NCBI GenBank assembly: GCA_963575745.1
Contig: CAUYUJ010015694.1
Span: 251,001-315,000 of the forward strand
DNA: 64,000 bases
Direction of reading: 5' to 3'
DNA from: Prorocentrum cordatum
Taxonomy: Eukaryota; Sar; Dinophyceae; Prorocentrales; Prorocentraceae
This document shows positions 50,870 to 61,914 of the stretch, piece after piece. A program made the position numbers and the translations under genes. How positions within the stretch are numbered: position 1 is the stretch's first letter; each line of letters starts with the position of its first letter. Below the pieces are notes generated by a model. The model did not search any database and was not told where the DNA came from. It saw nothing but the letters and a program-made list of their open reading frames with translations.

Positions 50870-53380
50870 AGACGCCCTTTCGGACGTCTCGGCGGCCACC
50901 TGGACGCCCTTGGAAAAGGTCCGCTGGCCCTTCGGGGCCTCCCAGGGCCCCTTGCCGGGCCTTGCGAGCAGGTTCAAGGCGATCAGAGGGGTCACCGGAG
51001 AGGCGCAAGAGAGACCCAAGACAGCACAAGAGCGCTCCACGAAGAACCTCGATGGTCTGAAGACGGCCCAAGAGGCCCCCAAGCCGCCCCAGAAGGCCAT
51101 CAAGGGAGCCCCGAGGAAACACAAATCGCCCCTTCCCTTGGGAAAATGTGCATGTTTAGCATATCCGTTCTGGGGGTCTTCGCTGCGCCGAAGACAGCCC
51201 GATGGGCCCACGAGATCGCCCCAAGACGGCACAAGAGGCCCCCCAGATGGTTCGAAGATGGCCCAAGAGGGCCCCAAGATTGCCCCAGAGAGCCCCGAGA
51301 CTGCCCACAAAAAAGGCCCAAGATGCCCCCAGAACGCCCCAAGAGAGACCCACGGAAGCCACGTGAGACCCCCAAGAAGGCCGTTGGAGGCCCCCAAGAG
51401 GGCCCGAGATGGCTTCAAAAGACCTCTGGAAGGCCCCGGCTCCCCAAGACGACCCAAAACAGCCAAAAAAACGCCCAGGCAGTTTTTTCCTACGAAGTAC
51501 ATCGAGCTGACCCGACGATCTTGGCTCAACGCTTGGGGCCCGAGGTTGAAGTTCCTCGATCGAGAGAGAGGCAATGGATCGAGATTCAAAGATCGACGGT
51601 CGAAGATATCCTGAGTGCCTGGGGCCCTCAAGACATTCAGAAAGCGACCAAAAGTTTATTTGTTTGGAGCTACTGCGACTTCTTCGGCGTGTCATGGGAA
51701 CGCTCCTTACTTCCTCAAAGAAGCGTGAAACAATCACCATTCCTTCCCCACTCCCCCGCACAAGCGTGCAAGCGCATCGGGCGAACGCAGCCTCAGCAAG
51801 CACCAGGGATATCAGAAAAATGAGCCGGTCGTCCAGCCAGGCCTCGAGGTCTTCCCTGCTGAAGCAAGTGATGATTTGTTAGTTTGCCAGGGAAGCGTCC
51901 GCAACAAGGCGCATGGCGCGAAGCGCCAATGCAGTCTTGTACCTATATACGTATATATATATATATATGTGTATATATAAATATATACCTATATATGTGT
52001 GTATACATACATATATATATATGTATATATTTAAATATATATATATATTATATATATATAATATATATATATAAGTGGGCCGGGGGAGGGCCTGGAACCG
52101 CGGCCACAGGTCGGCATGGGGGCTCCAGGGGGCCCCATGAGCACCTTCGCGGCCTCCACAGTGACCACGCGGGCACACAGATAGCCCAAACCTTGGCGCG
52201 ACAGTCTACTAGACCGGCCCATCACACCCCGAGAGTGCCGAAGATGCCTTGTGAACGGCCTCCGAAGGCTCCCAGGCTGCGCCAGGACGGCTTCGGGCAG
52301 GCTTCAGTGCCCAGTCGAGTGCCCGGAGGCAAAAGTTGTTGAGTCCAGAATGGGTTTCCATGTTTTGAGTGTCCTCCACTTCTCGACTTTCGGACAATCG
52401 CAGCCCCAAGACGGGCCAATGGGCTCCCAGGAGAGCCCCAGGACGGCCCAACAGGTTTCCAAGACGGCCCCAGGGCGCCCAAGACGGCACAACAGTGTCC
52501 AAAGTCGGCCCCCAGAAGGACAAGAGGGGGAACTCGAACCGAAAATCTTAGTGTTTCGCCAAAAGGCTCCCAGAAGGCCTCAAGAAGGCGCCAGGACGGC
52601 CCTGGGCAGACTCCAGTGGGCGCCCGAGGCCCCAGACGAGTGCCCCGTGGGTTTTTCAATGTTTTGGAGGTTCTCTACGTTTCGAGCTTCCAACAATCCA
52701 AGAAGGCCCAAAAGGCTTCCACCAGCGCTTCAGGACGGGCCAAGAGGCTCCCAGGAGGGCCCCGGGACAGCCTAATAGGGCTCCAGGACGGCCCCAGGGG
52801 CGCCTAAGACGGCCAAGGAAATTTTAAAGACGTCCCTAAGATGGGCCCAAGAGGATGAGCATCAACCCGAATATCGAGTTCTTCGCCCCAAGAATCCCCC
52901 TGGAGGTCCCTAGAAGGCGCCAAGACGGCCCCGGGCAGGCTTCAGCGGGCGCCCGAGGCCCCAGACGGGTGCCCCGAAAAGCCAAAATCTCTGACCCCCA
53001 TAGTTTTCAATGTGCGGAGAGTTCTCTACGTCACGAGTTCCCGGCAATTCATGACGGCCCAAGAGGCATCCAACACCGCCCCAGGACGTGCCACGAGGGC
53101 CCCAGGATGGCCCAAGGGGGCTCCATGACCGCCCCAGGGGCGCCCAAGGCGGCCTCAGAGGCCTTGAAGACGTCCCCAGGATGGGCTCAAGAGGGGGAGC
53201 ATGAACTGAAGTATTCAGTTCTTCGGCCCAAGAGGCTCCCAGGAAGCCCCAAAAAGGCCCCTAGAGGCTGCCACGAGGCTCCAAGAATGCCCCAAGAGAC
53301 CCCCACGACGCCCCAAAACGGCCCCCAACAGGCCAAACAACGGCCCCCAAGAGACCCCCAAGAGGCCTCCTTCGACATCC
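50870..53380 (-). repeat. Repeat family G, minus orientation (about 2.5 kb, several units)
   Basis: CCAAGAGGCCCC-type sequence with the reverse complements of the two cores seen at 30.4-31.1 kb: an ATATGCTAAACATGCACATTTTCC-like core (shown here in part, at 51140-51180) and GGCGAAACACTAAGATTTTC (complement, 52535-52560). Further diverged cores are near 52370, 52860 and 53195. An unrelated AT-rich stretch (51945-52075) interrupts it; 51495-51945 matches the family poorly. Confidence 0.72.
51945..52076. repeat. TA-rich microsatellite
   Basis: (TA)n with ATAC variants. Confidence 0.93.
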
Positions 53381-53399
53381 CTCCTAACACTCTCACAGC

Positions 53400-54890
53400 T
53401 TTTGAACCACTACCCAGGCACGGTGGCGAGATGGGTCGAAGGCCATTTTGTTTCTTTCGCGAACCCCCTACGCTCGTTCTCATATTCCTTGCCCTGGCTT
53501 TCCCAGCTCCTAAAAGGTGTTACTTCACACCTCCCCCATCTCACTTCCAAGCTTCACCACCATTTCACGATTTCCGAATGGTTCCATCTGGCTGTCCTTC
53601 GAGTTTTGCAGCCTCATGTGGAGTACCCTGGAAACCTCCACGAGGACTCCAACACCACGGCCCGCACCATCATGTTCCCCGAGAGCCTTCCGGGAACATG
53701 ATTGTCGCCGCCAGTTCGATGAGGAGACCGAAGAGGAGGAGGAGGCTCCGCGCCATCCCACTGGACGCTCCAATTCAGCACGGCGTTGCTGGAGACCCGT
53801 TTACAGCGGAACTGGAGTTTGGCCCGCGACCCCGCTCCGAGTGGATTCGGTGACGATGGTGTTGCCGCTTTCCTCTGCGAGGCCCCCAAGAGGCCCCCGA
53901 AGGTCCCCGCATGTCATCTGTAGAACGAGGAGGCGGAGGAGGAGGAGGAGGAGGGACGAGGACGAGGGCGAGGACGAGGACGAGGGAGGACGAGGAGGAA
54001 AAAGAGGCGTAGGAGAAGGAGGAGGAGGAGGACCAAAACTGGGCCTGGACACCCTTCCGGATTTCCCCCAATTTTGGACCACGACATTAGTGACCCATTC
54101 TGGAGTTTCCCCGGCCTCCCCCCCGCCGCTCAAACAGTTCCAAAGGTTGCCAAGAAGCGATCGACAAGAGTGGCCTCACAGGGCCGACGACCCCCAAATA
54201 AGACGGTTCACGGGGCCTTCAGACGTCCTAAAAAGGTTGCAAGATGCGGCCCGAGAGAGCCCCATGAGACCAAAATTGCTTCGTCCCATAAGCAAGCAAT
54301 TTGTTTGGCGACGGACCCATCCTTGCGCAATCATGTGTAACGCAGAGCGCGGGTTTCTCTTCACACATTACGCGCCGCGGGACAAGGCGGAAAGACGGTT
54401 GATGCTGAGCAAGCGTGCACGGGTGCGCTGAAATTTCTGGAATAATTCGGATGCCCCCGCGCGAACACGCCCACTGAGGCCGCAGGTGGACTTCATCCAG
54501 GCACGACCCGTGCGAGGCATGTTCCGAAATGGCCAGACGAAAGCGGCGGGGGGGCGTTGTACGAACCTTATCCGTAAGGGCTTCGCCCCCTGCCGCCGGC
54601 CCCCTCTCTATCATAGTGGGATACATCAGAGCTATATTGGGATGTTCGGGCGCCGTCTTGGTGACATTCGGGAACGTCATGCTAGGGCGGCTGGCGATGA
54701 GCAAAACAGATTGAGATGTTGAAGCTGTTGTTGGACGTTTTGTTGCCTTCTTGACATTTTCCTCCAGTTGTTCACTAAAAGCGCTCTGGGAACGGCTGGG
54801 GATTGCTTCACGCAATCTCTGGGAAGGTTATTTTTTCTGCTATGGAGAAGGAGTGGTGCCTTTGGGCAGCTTCCGCGAGGTGGATTCGTA
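53400..54890. other. No recognised gene
   Basis: A GAC/GAG-rich stretch lies at 53925-54040. Several frames up to 300 codons show no domain and contain the purine repeat. Nothing else supported. Confidence 0.5.
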
Positions 54891-54894
54891 GCGT

Positions 54895-55100
54895 GGGGGG
54901 TGCGCGCGAATTTGGTGTAATTTGCGAGGGATCGCGAATGCGGCGTAATCTACGAGGGGTCGTGGCTTGGGGGGCGCGACAGCGGCGTAATGTACGAGGG
55001 ATCGTTGCCTCGGGGGCGCGAATGTGGAGTAATTCACGCGGGATCGTGGCTTCGGGGGCGCGAATTTGGCGCAACTTACGAGGGATCGTGGCCTGGGGGC
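54895..55100 (+). repeat. Tandem array, unit about 45 bp (left copy)
   Basis: About five units of GGGATCGTGGC.TCGGGGGCG with CGAATTTGGCGTAATTTAC-type spacers. The same unit is at 56440-56810. Confidence 0.85.
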
Positions 55101-55204
55101 TGAATGTGGAACCCACCGCCGAATTTTCCAGAAACGGGGGGGGGGCAAATGAATACCAGCGGAGGACGTATCCCGATACAGGAAAGAGCGTGTTCTACTG
55201 CTGC

Positions 55205-55380
55205 TGGCGGAAAACCAGGGGGGGTCACTACTGGTTCGAACCCCTCCCCCCCCCCCTCCGGAAAACCGGGGGGGGCACTACCGGTTCGAATCCCTCCCCC
55301 CCCCCCCCAGTTCATCCTGAAAAGGGGGGGGGGTCACTACCGGTTCGAACCCCTCCCCCCCCCCCCCTCGAAAACCGAGT
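55205..55380 (+). repeat. Three copies of an AACCGGGGGGG / CACTACCGGTTCGAACCC unit
   Basis: Each copy is about 57 bp with C and G homopolymers. The same unit in reverse orientation lies at 56028-56185, so the two clusters face each other. Confidence 0.75.
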
Positions 55381-55384
55381 GGGG

Positions 55385-55985
55385 GTGCGGACAGTGGTGG
55401 GGACGGTGTCGGTGGGGACAGTGGTGAGGGGACAGCGGGACAGTGGTGGGGACAGTGGGGACAGTGGGACAGTGGTGGGGACGGTAGTGGTGGGGACAGT
55501 GGTGGGGACAATGGTGGGAACGGGGGGGACAGTGGACAGTGGTGGGGACGGTGGTGGTGGGGACAGTCGAGTGGGGACAGTGGGAATGAGGTGGAAACAG
55601 TGGGATAGTGGAGGGTACAATGGTGGTGGGGACAGTGGTGAAGGCGGTGGCGAGGACGGCGGTGGGACAATGGGACAGAGGTACAGTGGGGACAGTGGTG
55701 GGGACAGTGGGGACAGTGGTGGGAACAGTGGGACAGTTCAGTGGGACAGCGGAGGAGTCAGTGGGACAGCGGGGACAGTGGGGATAGTCGGGCAGTGGTT
55801 GGGTCCGTGGAGACAGTGGGGAGAGTGGAACCGTGGTGGGAACAGTGGTGGGAACAGTGGGGACAGTGCGACAGTGGTGGGGGCACTGGTGGGGACAGTA
55901 GGGACGGTGGTGGAACCAGTGGGGACAGTGGTGGTGAGGACAGTGGTGCTGGGAACAACAGTGGGGGATGTGATGCGGACGGTGG
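55385..55985 (+). repeat. GGGGACAGTGGT minisatellite
   Basis: About 600 bp of degenerate GTGGGGACAGTGG units. Confidence 0.9.
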
Positions 55986-56027
55986 TAGGGACCGGGAGTC
56001 GTTTGCTGGCGGTGCGTGGGGGGGTGG

Positions 56028-56330
56028 GGGGGTCGAACCGGTAGTCTCGGACCTTCCTCTGGTTTTCGAGGGGGGGAGGGGGGGGGCGTTCGAACCGTAG
56101 TGACCCCCCCCCGGTTTTCCAGATACGGAGGAGGGGGGGGGGGGGGAGGGGTTCGAACCGGTAGTGAACCCCCCCGGTTTTCGAGGGGGGGTGGGGGGGG
56201 GGGGGTTAGGGGGGGGGGGTTTGGCCGGGGGTGGGGTGGGGGAGGGGGGGAGGGAGGGGGGTTCAGCAGGCGGGGGTGGGGGGGGGGGATTTTCGGAGGG
56301 GGGGGGGGGCGACCCCCAGGCTCCGGAGGA
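56028..56330 (-). repeat. Reverse copies of the CCGGTTCGAACCC unit and long G tracts
   Basis: GGTTCGAACCGGTAGTGACCC units followed by nearly pure G runs (56180-56320), which could fold as G-quadruplexes. Confidence 0.75.
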
Positions 56331-56439
56331 AAAGGCTGGCAATTTTCCACAGTAAAGCGGCGGTGGATCACGCTCTCTCCGATACAGAAAAATATAGTTT
56401 GTCCCTGCTTGGGAAAGGGGGAGCGCATTTTCGGCAGCC

Positions 56440-56810
56440 TCCGCAAGGCGGATTCGTGGCCTCGGGAGCGCGCCCGCTGCGTAATTTACCAGGGATCGTG
56501 GTGTCAGGGGCGCGAATTTCTAGTAATTTACAAGGGATCGTGGCCTCGGGGGCGCGAAAATAATTTGAATTACATAGGATCGTGGCTTCGGGGGCGCGAA
56601 TGCGGCGTAAATTGCAAGGGATCGTGGCCTCGAGGGCGCGAATGTGGAGTAATTTATGGGGGATCATGGCCTCGGAGACGCAAATGTTGTGTAAATTACA
56701 AGGGATCGTGGCCTCGGAGACGCGAATGCGGCGTAATTTACAAAAGATCGTGGCCTCGGGGGCGCGAATACAATGCAATCTGCGAGGGATTATGGCTTGG
56801 GGGCACGAAA
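56440..56810 (+). repeat. Tandem array, unit about 45 bp (right copy)
   Basis: About eight units of GGGATCGTGGCCTCGGGGGC, in the same orientation as the left copy at 54895-55100. Confidence 0.87.
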
Positions 56811-57054
56811 CTCCTGTATTTTAGCATGTCCCACGCCCCCCCAGAAATTCTGAGAACCCTCCCGGGGGACGCTAACCAGGGCACTTTTCGGCTCCCCCCC
56901 CTCGCGCGGACAGTAACAATTTACAGTAGGAAGCAGAAAGCAGTACTGTAACAATGGAAACGGGAACTGGCGCAGGGAGCAGCAAACCTAAGCCTCGCAG
57001 CCTGATGGCCCCGCAAGGGGGCCGGCTGATTTTTGGGTTTTTAGGCGGTGTTCT

Positions 57055-57467
57055 TTGTGGGCACGATCCGCGTGATGGGGTTGTGCCGCAAGGGCCAAGG
57101 GGGGGCGCAGTGCGAACCTTGCCTCTTAGGGCCGTAGGTGGAGATCCCTGTGTGCCACGATCGGTGCGCGAGGTGTGCCGAGAATGGCGGGGGGCCGGAT
57201 GCGAACTTTGTCTTTGGGGCCGTCCATGGATTTTTTGCGGGCCACGATCCGTGTGAAAGGTGTGCCGAAGGGAGTTGGGCGACGCTATGAAGCTTCCGTT
57301 TGGTACCACAATTGCATTCAGTTGCGGGGCACGGTCCGCTTGAGGGGCGTGCCATTCTGCGCTGCGGGACGCGATTTCTGTGAGGGGTATACCGACATGT
57401 GCGGGGGGACGCTAAGCCAAGCTTGCCTTCGGGACCGCAGGTGAAGGTCCCTCAGAGGCACGATCCA
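57055..57467 (+). repeat. Degenerate tandem repeat, unit about 85-100 bp
   Basis: CACGATCCG.GTGA, GGTGTGCCG, GGGG...GCGAAC.TTG and GGGCCGT recur four to five times. The last unit ends directly at the left LTR of copia-2. Confidence 0.6.
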
Positions 57468-57646
57468 TGTGTCAATACATGTCCTCCGATGCCGAATACT
57501 TTAAACTACAATTAGAGTACGCTAGTGAAACAGGTGGGCTTAATTTGTGTCTCAGGCTTTTGCGTTTAGTTTGTATGACATGATCCGACGCGTACTCATG
57601 TTTATGGCTCAAGGGAAAAACATTTACTGCGTTTGCTGCTGCCACA
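57468..57646 (+). repeat. 5' LTR of copia-2 (about 180 bp)
   Basis: The right end is TGCTGCTGCCACA at 57646, as in the copia-1 LTR. The left end is placed at a TGTGTCAATA start near 57468. Contains ATGGCTCAAGG (57604-57614), the DinoSL-like tail conserved with copia-1. Confidence 0.72.
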
Positions 57647-57648
57647 GT

Positions 57649-57660
57649 TGGTAGCGGAGC
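57649..57660 (+). other. Primer-binding site resembling initiator tRNA-Met
   Basis: TGGTAGCGGAGC lies 2 nt inside the LTR end. It differs at two positions from the plant-type initiator tRNA complement TGGTATCAGAGC, and also at two from the animal form. The tRNA of this organism is not in the window. Confidence 0.65.
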
Positions 57661-57785
57661 CTGGTTCCAGGCTGGCGGGCCCATGGGTGGCGACAGGCGG
57701 CAGCTCTGAGGGCTGCGCCTGGAGGCCGCTCCCGCGCCCCCGGCCAGGGCCAGGCTCGCGCCGCCAGCGCGGCGCGGCCGCGGAG

Positions 57786-58873
57786 ATGCCCGCGGAGGAC
57801 GATCAGTTTGCCGGTGCGACGTTCAGCCCTGATGCCCCCAGGGCACAGCCAGCAGCAGCCGGGGCAGCAGCGGCGGCGTCCGACGGCACAGTGACAATAT
57901 CCATGGACCAGCTCCGAGAGATAGTGGCCAGCACGATTCGTGAGACCACTGGTGCCGCACAGCCCGCTCGGGCTGGAGCAGAGACGGCCGAGGCTGCCGG
58001 CTCGACTCCTCGGAGGCCTACAGCAGACGACGACGGCGACGGGAAGCCAAAGGATCCTTGGTGGAAGGCAGCAGCAGCGGATCCGTGAAGCTCAAGCTCA
58101 GACCCGTCGCGAGCCTGGCAGCGACCAGGATGGCAGGACGACATCAACAAGGACGACAGCTGGAGAACTACCAGCGGAGACGACAAGTGGCGGGACAGTT
58201 GGTGGTCCGGCTCAGGCCAGACCTGGGGGAGAGGAGACTACTCTGCGCCCCAGCGTGGCCCGGATGGGCTCAGTACCGGCCCTGGCGCCGGGCGCTGAGG
58301 CGCTGGAACACCAACACCGATGTGGTTTCACTGGAGACGTGGCGAGAAATTCTGAAGCTGTTCGACTACGCCATGCAGGCGAAATTCGACGACATCCCAG
58401 AGGCTCAGATCACCAGCCAGGACTGGATCGAGGTGCTGCTCGGCCGGATGGACCTCATGATCGGCGAGCGCGACGGAGATGAGCTGAGGAGAGCTGGTCG
58501 ACGAGCACTCTTCGAGGCGGCTCGCGAGAACAAGGAGACGCTCATCCAGTACGTGAGTCGTCGAGAGGCCCAGTTCCAAGAGGCCGAGACGAACGACCTC
58601 TGGATCTCGTCCAAGATGAAGGGGCTCATGCTCGAGGAGGGTGCGAACCTGACCGCCCAAGGCTTGCAGAACCTCAGGACCCTCACCCGTGGCCAGCTCG
58701 AGTATAGTGACGTGAGCTGGGCCCTAAGGCAAATCGATGCCTCGGGCTCAGAGCGCCTTTTGCCAGGTAGGTCATCAGGTAACTACGCTGAGGGTGAGGA
58801 CCCAGCGAGCAGAATTATCTTCCCCCCTCCTCCTCTTTCCCGGTTGGTGGTTCCGAGGGTTCCGACGACCTAG
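57786..58873 (+). pseudogene. Gag (copia-2), frameshifted
   Basis: The start is taken at ATG 57786 (MPAEDDQFAGATFSP), 140 nt after the LTR; an upstream in-frame ATG at 57633 lies in the LTR. The first frame ends at TGA 58086-58088 and the capsid-like part continues in another frame: RRWNTNTDVVSLETWREILK, WIEVLLGRMDLMIGERDGDE, RRALFEAARENKETLIQYVS and KGLMLEEGANLTAQGLQNLR, all helical. It ends WALRQIDASGSERLLPG, the same sequence (ALRQMDFGTSERLLP) with which copia-1 opens at base 20. Gag forms the particle around the RNA. Confidence 0.8.
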
Positions 58874-59475
58874 AGTACGACGAAGAGGAGGATGACGACG
58901 TCGACCTGGATGACGAGGCAGCGCTGCTGGCAGAGCTGGAGGACCTCGACCTGGACGAGACCCAAGTAGAGGAGGCCCTCGCCATGATGGAGTCTAGACC
59001 AGCAGGCCGAACCTGGAAGCAGAACAAGGATATCAAGCGCGCGGCCAAGCGCGACAGGGAGTACTTCGACTCGAAGAAGGCCGGCACTGGGCCTCCGGCC
59101 CCACGCCGATTCGGGGGCAGTGGCAAAGGCCGAGGCAAGCCGGAGCGAGGCAAGGGACGCGGCAAAGGTCGCCGGCCACGCTTCACTCCCGAGCAGTTGA
59201 TGAAGATCACGCGGTGCGGGATCTGCAAGGAGAAGGGGCGCTGGCACCGCGAGTGCCCCAACAAGGACGACCCGAAGTTTAAGAAGCGGGGCTTGGCCGC
59301 GCACACCTTCGACGGCTTCGCCTCGGACCCAGCGGGCACGTGGGCGGCGCCCCCGGAGACCATGCAGGATTGGAAGGAGGTCGGCAAGGAGCTGCTTGAC
59401 GACGGCTGCGTCTACCTGGTGGCCCGGGCGACTCAGGGGCTCGTGGGCCCAGGGGCCGGGCCGGCTCAGACTTAG
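58868..59475 (+). pseudogene. Gag C-terminal part with zinc knuckle (copia-2)
   Basis: Acidic helix (DDEAALLAELEDLDLDETQ), then WKQNKDIKRAAKRDREYF, a Gly/Arg/Lys-rich RNA-binding stretch and the zinc knuckle CGICKEKGRWHRECPN at 59215-59262. The position where His is normally found (CX2CX4H) is Arg, although a His follows two residues later. Protease start GLVGPGAGPAQT has lost the catalytic Asp motif and ends at TAG 59473-59475. Confidence 0.8.
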
Positions 59476-59519
59476 TCGGCCTAGCGGCTCTCAATCGAGA
59501 GTCCAAGGCCCTCGCAGCT

Positions 59520-60175
59520 CTGGGCATGAAGTACGAGACGATCCCGAGGCAGCATCAGCGACCTCGAGCAGCACACGGAGTGGGCGGCGCGGCGAAGGTC
59601 GCGACGTCTGTGTTTTTCCCGTTGTGTCTCGTCGGAGTGCTAGGCGTCGTCGAGACGACGGCGCTGCAAGAAGGGGTTCCTCACATTTTGTCGGTCAACC
59701 TCCTTAGAGTTCCTGGGGCGCATCATCGACCTACCCCAGAGCAAGATGACCTCCACCACTCTCGAGGCGGACATCCAGCTGACACGTCTCGGCTCCGGCC
59801 ATCGGATGGCCACGGTAGTGCAGGCGCTCGACCTGCCTCTGAGCGCGCCAGAGTCCGCCTTGAGGAAATATGCGTTTCTTTCTCAGAATTCGTTCCGACT
59901 GGACGCCGGAGAGGCGCCAGAGATGCTTGAGTCAGGGGCCCAGAGGGCCTACACCATCCTAGCTATCATCATCTTCGGCATCACTATGCTCACAACGATG
60001 AGTGCCTGTGTAGTGGGCTCCGTGGGGTTCTACGAGGGGGTCGTCTTGGGAATATGCGTTTACTTCGTGGGGAACGGTCTCACGGTGGCCGCCCTCCAGA
60101 AGGGGCTCCAGTACGACCTTATCGTGCTCCTCAGGTCTCGAGCTCAGCTAGCGTCTCGGGAGCTTAGTCTCAGAT
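59520..60175 (+). pseudogene. Protease C-terminal half and two membrane segments (copia-2)
   Basis: GVPHILSVNLLRVPG in one frame and TRLGSGHRMATVV in the next (about 59680-59820) are the protease C-terminal half, matching copia-1. Then two hydrophobic stretches follow: YTILAIIIFGITMLTTMSAC and GVVLGICVYFVGNGLTVAAL (about 59950-60100). Copia-1 has one comparable stretch at the same place. Membrane location of the product is inferred, not shown. Confidence 0.68.
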
Positions 60176-60264
60176 CTTCGGGAGCAACTAAGGCGACGTG
60201 TTCAGCAATGGCCTCGACAAGCTCCGAGTCTCCACGATCCGAGGCACCCCCGGCAGAGATAGAA

Positions 60265-60287
60265 TCCGTAGCCCATCTTGGCCCAAG
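60265..60287 (+). other. DinoSL relic inside copia-2
   Basis: TCCGTAGCC, one extra C, then AT.TTGGC.CAAG: 20 of 22 leader positions match with a single insertion. It is located 71 nt upstream of the accessory ORF ATG at 60359, the same arrangement as 1733-1755 in copia-1. Confidence 0.75.
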
Positions 60288-60358
60288 CTTTCAGCTAGCG
60301 CCAGCCAGTTCGATCATCGAGCAACCTTCGTTCCAGTTAAACGCCAGCGACAGCCGAG

Positions 60359-61791
60359 ATGGTCTGGGCCCAGCTTCTTCTCATGGTGACAGCAGCAGCG
60401 ACGCCCGCTCCAACTCCCCGCAAGCTCCCGAGGGCATTCCAGGCGACGCAGCAGGCCCTGGGGGAGCTTCACCAGCAATACGTGGCGGGCGCTGGAGGCG
60501 ACGGCAACGGAGTGAACCACCCCGTGCCAACGGACTCCGAGACGGAGACGCCGGGCGAGTCGAGCTTCGGCCAGCAGGCGCCACCAGTTCATGCAGCGCA
60601 GCGGCCGCCTCAGCCGGCGCCAGTGAGCTACGGTCCTCAGGGACACGGACTCCAGCCGCCGCCGCCGAACTACCCGCCGCCGGAGGCCCTGGCAGCCCAG
60701 GGCTCTGCACCGACTCAGCCAATGGCAGCGGCTCCTCAGCCACAGCAGCAGCCGACGGCCTTTGTGGGAAAGCCACCGCCTCTTCTCCCCACGAAGCCAG
60801 CGCCAATGGAGCGGAAGCCTACTCCGAAGCCGGGCCCGCGACCGGGCAGGCTTCCTCCCCAGCAAGGAGGCCCAGCGACCACCCCGACGGGGACCCAGCA
60901 GACGGCGCCGCTTCAGAACGTTGCATCCACCCAGCCGACCAGGTCCAGTACTACGGAAACCAGTGGGGGAGTGGCTCCAAGTGCCGGGCCTGCGGCACTC
61001 GTCTCGCCTGGATACCGAGGGGAGCAGCAGGCGCGGCAGACCAGGGACCTGGCGGACAGGACGACCCTCCAGAATCGCCGGCTCAGGCGGCCCTGTCAGC
61101 AGCGAGGTCGGCCCAGAGGGCCGTGGACATACTACACGAGGCCGACGGCTTCCAGCGGGGCGCGGCAGCACTCACCACGGTCAACCTACTTGCGGGTCAC
61201 CCTCAAGCGTTGCAGTGGCAGCTTCACAACATCCCGGAGGGCCTCAGGGCGCTCGGCAACGCGCAGGAGACTCTGAACCAGATGATTCAAGTGGCCCAGA
61301 ACGCGCAGAACCACCCGAGTCAGGTGGAAGAGGGTCTCCTCCAGATCCACCAGTCCGTGATCACGATCCAGAGGATCCTGGGCTCGATGGAATCCTTCGG
61401 GGAGAGCCTCGACTTCATCCAGACCACCTTGGACCATGTGGTAATCCGCGCCGGGAACATAGAGCAGGCCACGAATCAGATGGTGATGATGATGGTCTCC
61501 ATCGGCACGGCTGCGCAGGGTCTGGTCGAGAACCAGAACCGCTGGATGCAGCAAGAGGCCTCTGCGACGGCAGCGAGCAGCGCGGGGCCCCCGCACTTCG
61601 ACATCGGCACGCCGCACGAGTGGCAGCTGGCGCCGAATGACACCCAGGGCGGCAACGGCGCTCTGGACAGCAGTGGGGACTCAGGGACCACGGTCACCAC
61701 GACGACTATGACCGGCACTACGACCACACCCACAACTACGACACCGCCTATTGTCGTGGAGGCGGACGTCCAGGGATGGGAGATCATCTGA
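60359..61791 (+). pseudogene. Accessory module: hydrophobic leader, Pro/Gln-rich linker, zinc ribbon, helical domain (copia-2)
   Basis: Starts MVWAQLLLMVTAAATPAPTP (leader-like), then Pro/Gln/Ala-rich to about 60915. In a second frame the zinc ribbon reads CIHPADQVQYYGNQWGSGSK, CRACGTRLAWIPRG (about 60925-61025), then a helical domain (ALTTVNLLAGHPQALQWQLH, about 61170; GLLQIHQSVITIQRILGSME, about 61335) and a Thr-rich end. TGA 61789-61791 closes it. The matching copia-1 module is at 1830-3090. Unknown function; conserved order suggests it matters to the element. Confidence 0.7.
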
Positions 61792-61914
61792 GCATACATG
61801 TGCCCAGCACGTCCCAGCGCTCGAAGGAGCGAGGGCCCCAGATTTCTGCGCTGCAGCTGGCAGCAGACTTCTCGGGCGACTGCATCTGCAGCAGCCCCGA
61901 AGGTCAAGAGAGAG

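Noticed and set aside
53517-54431. 304-codon frame on the plus strand
   Set aside because: Contains a GAG/GAC repeat and no domain; overlaps equally open frames.
55205-55380. tRNA genes or Pol III B boxes (GGTTCGAATCC-like)
   Set aside because: GGTTCGAA matches a T-loop but no acceptor, anticodon or D arm is present and the flanks are C and G homopolymers.
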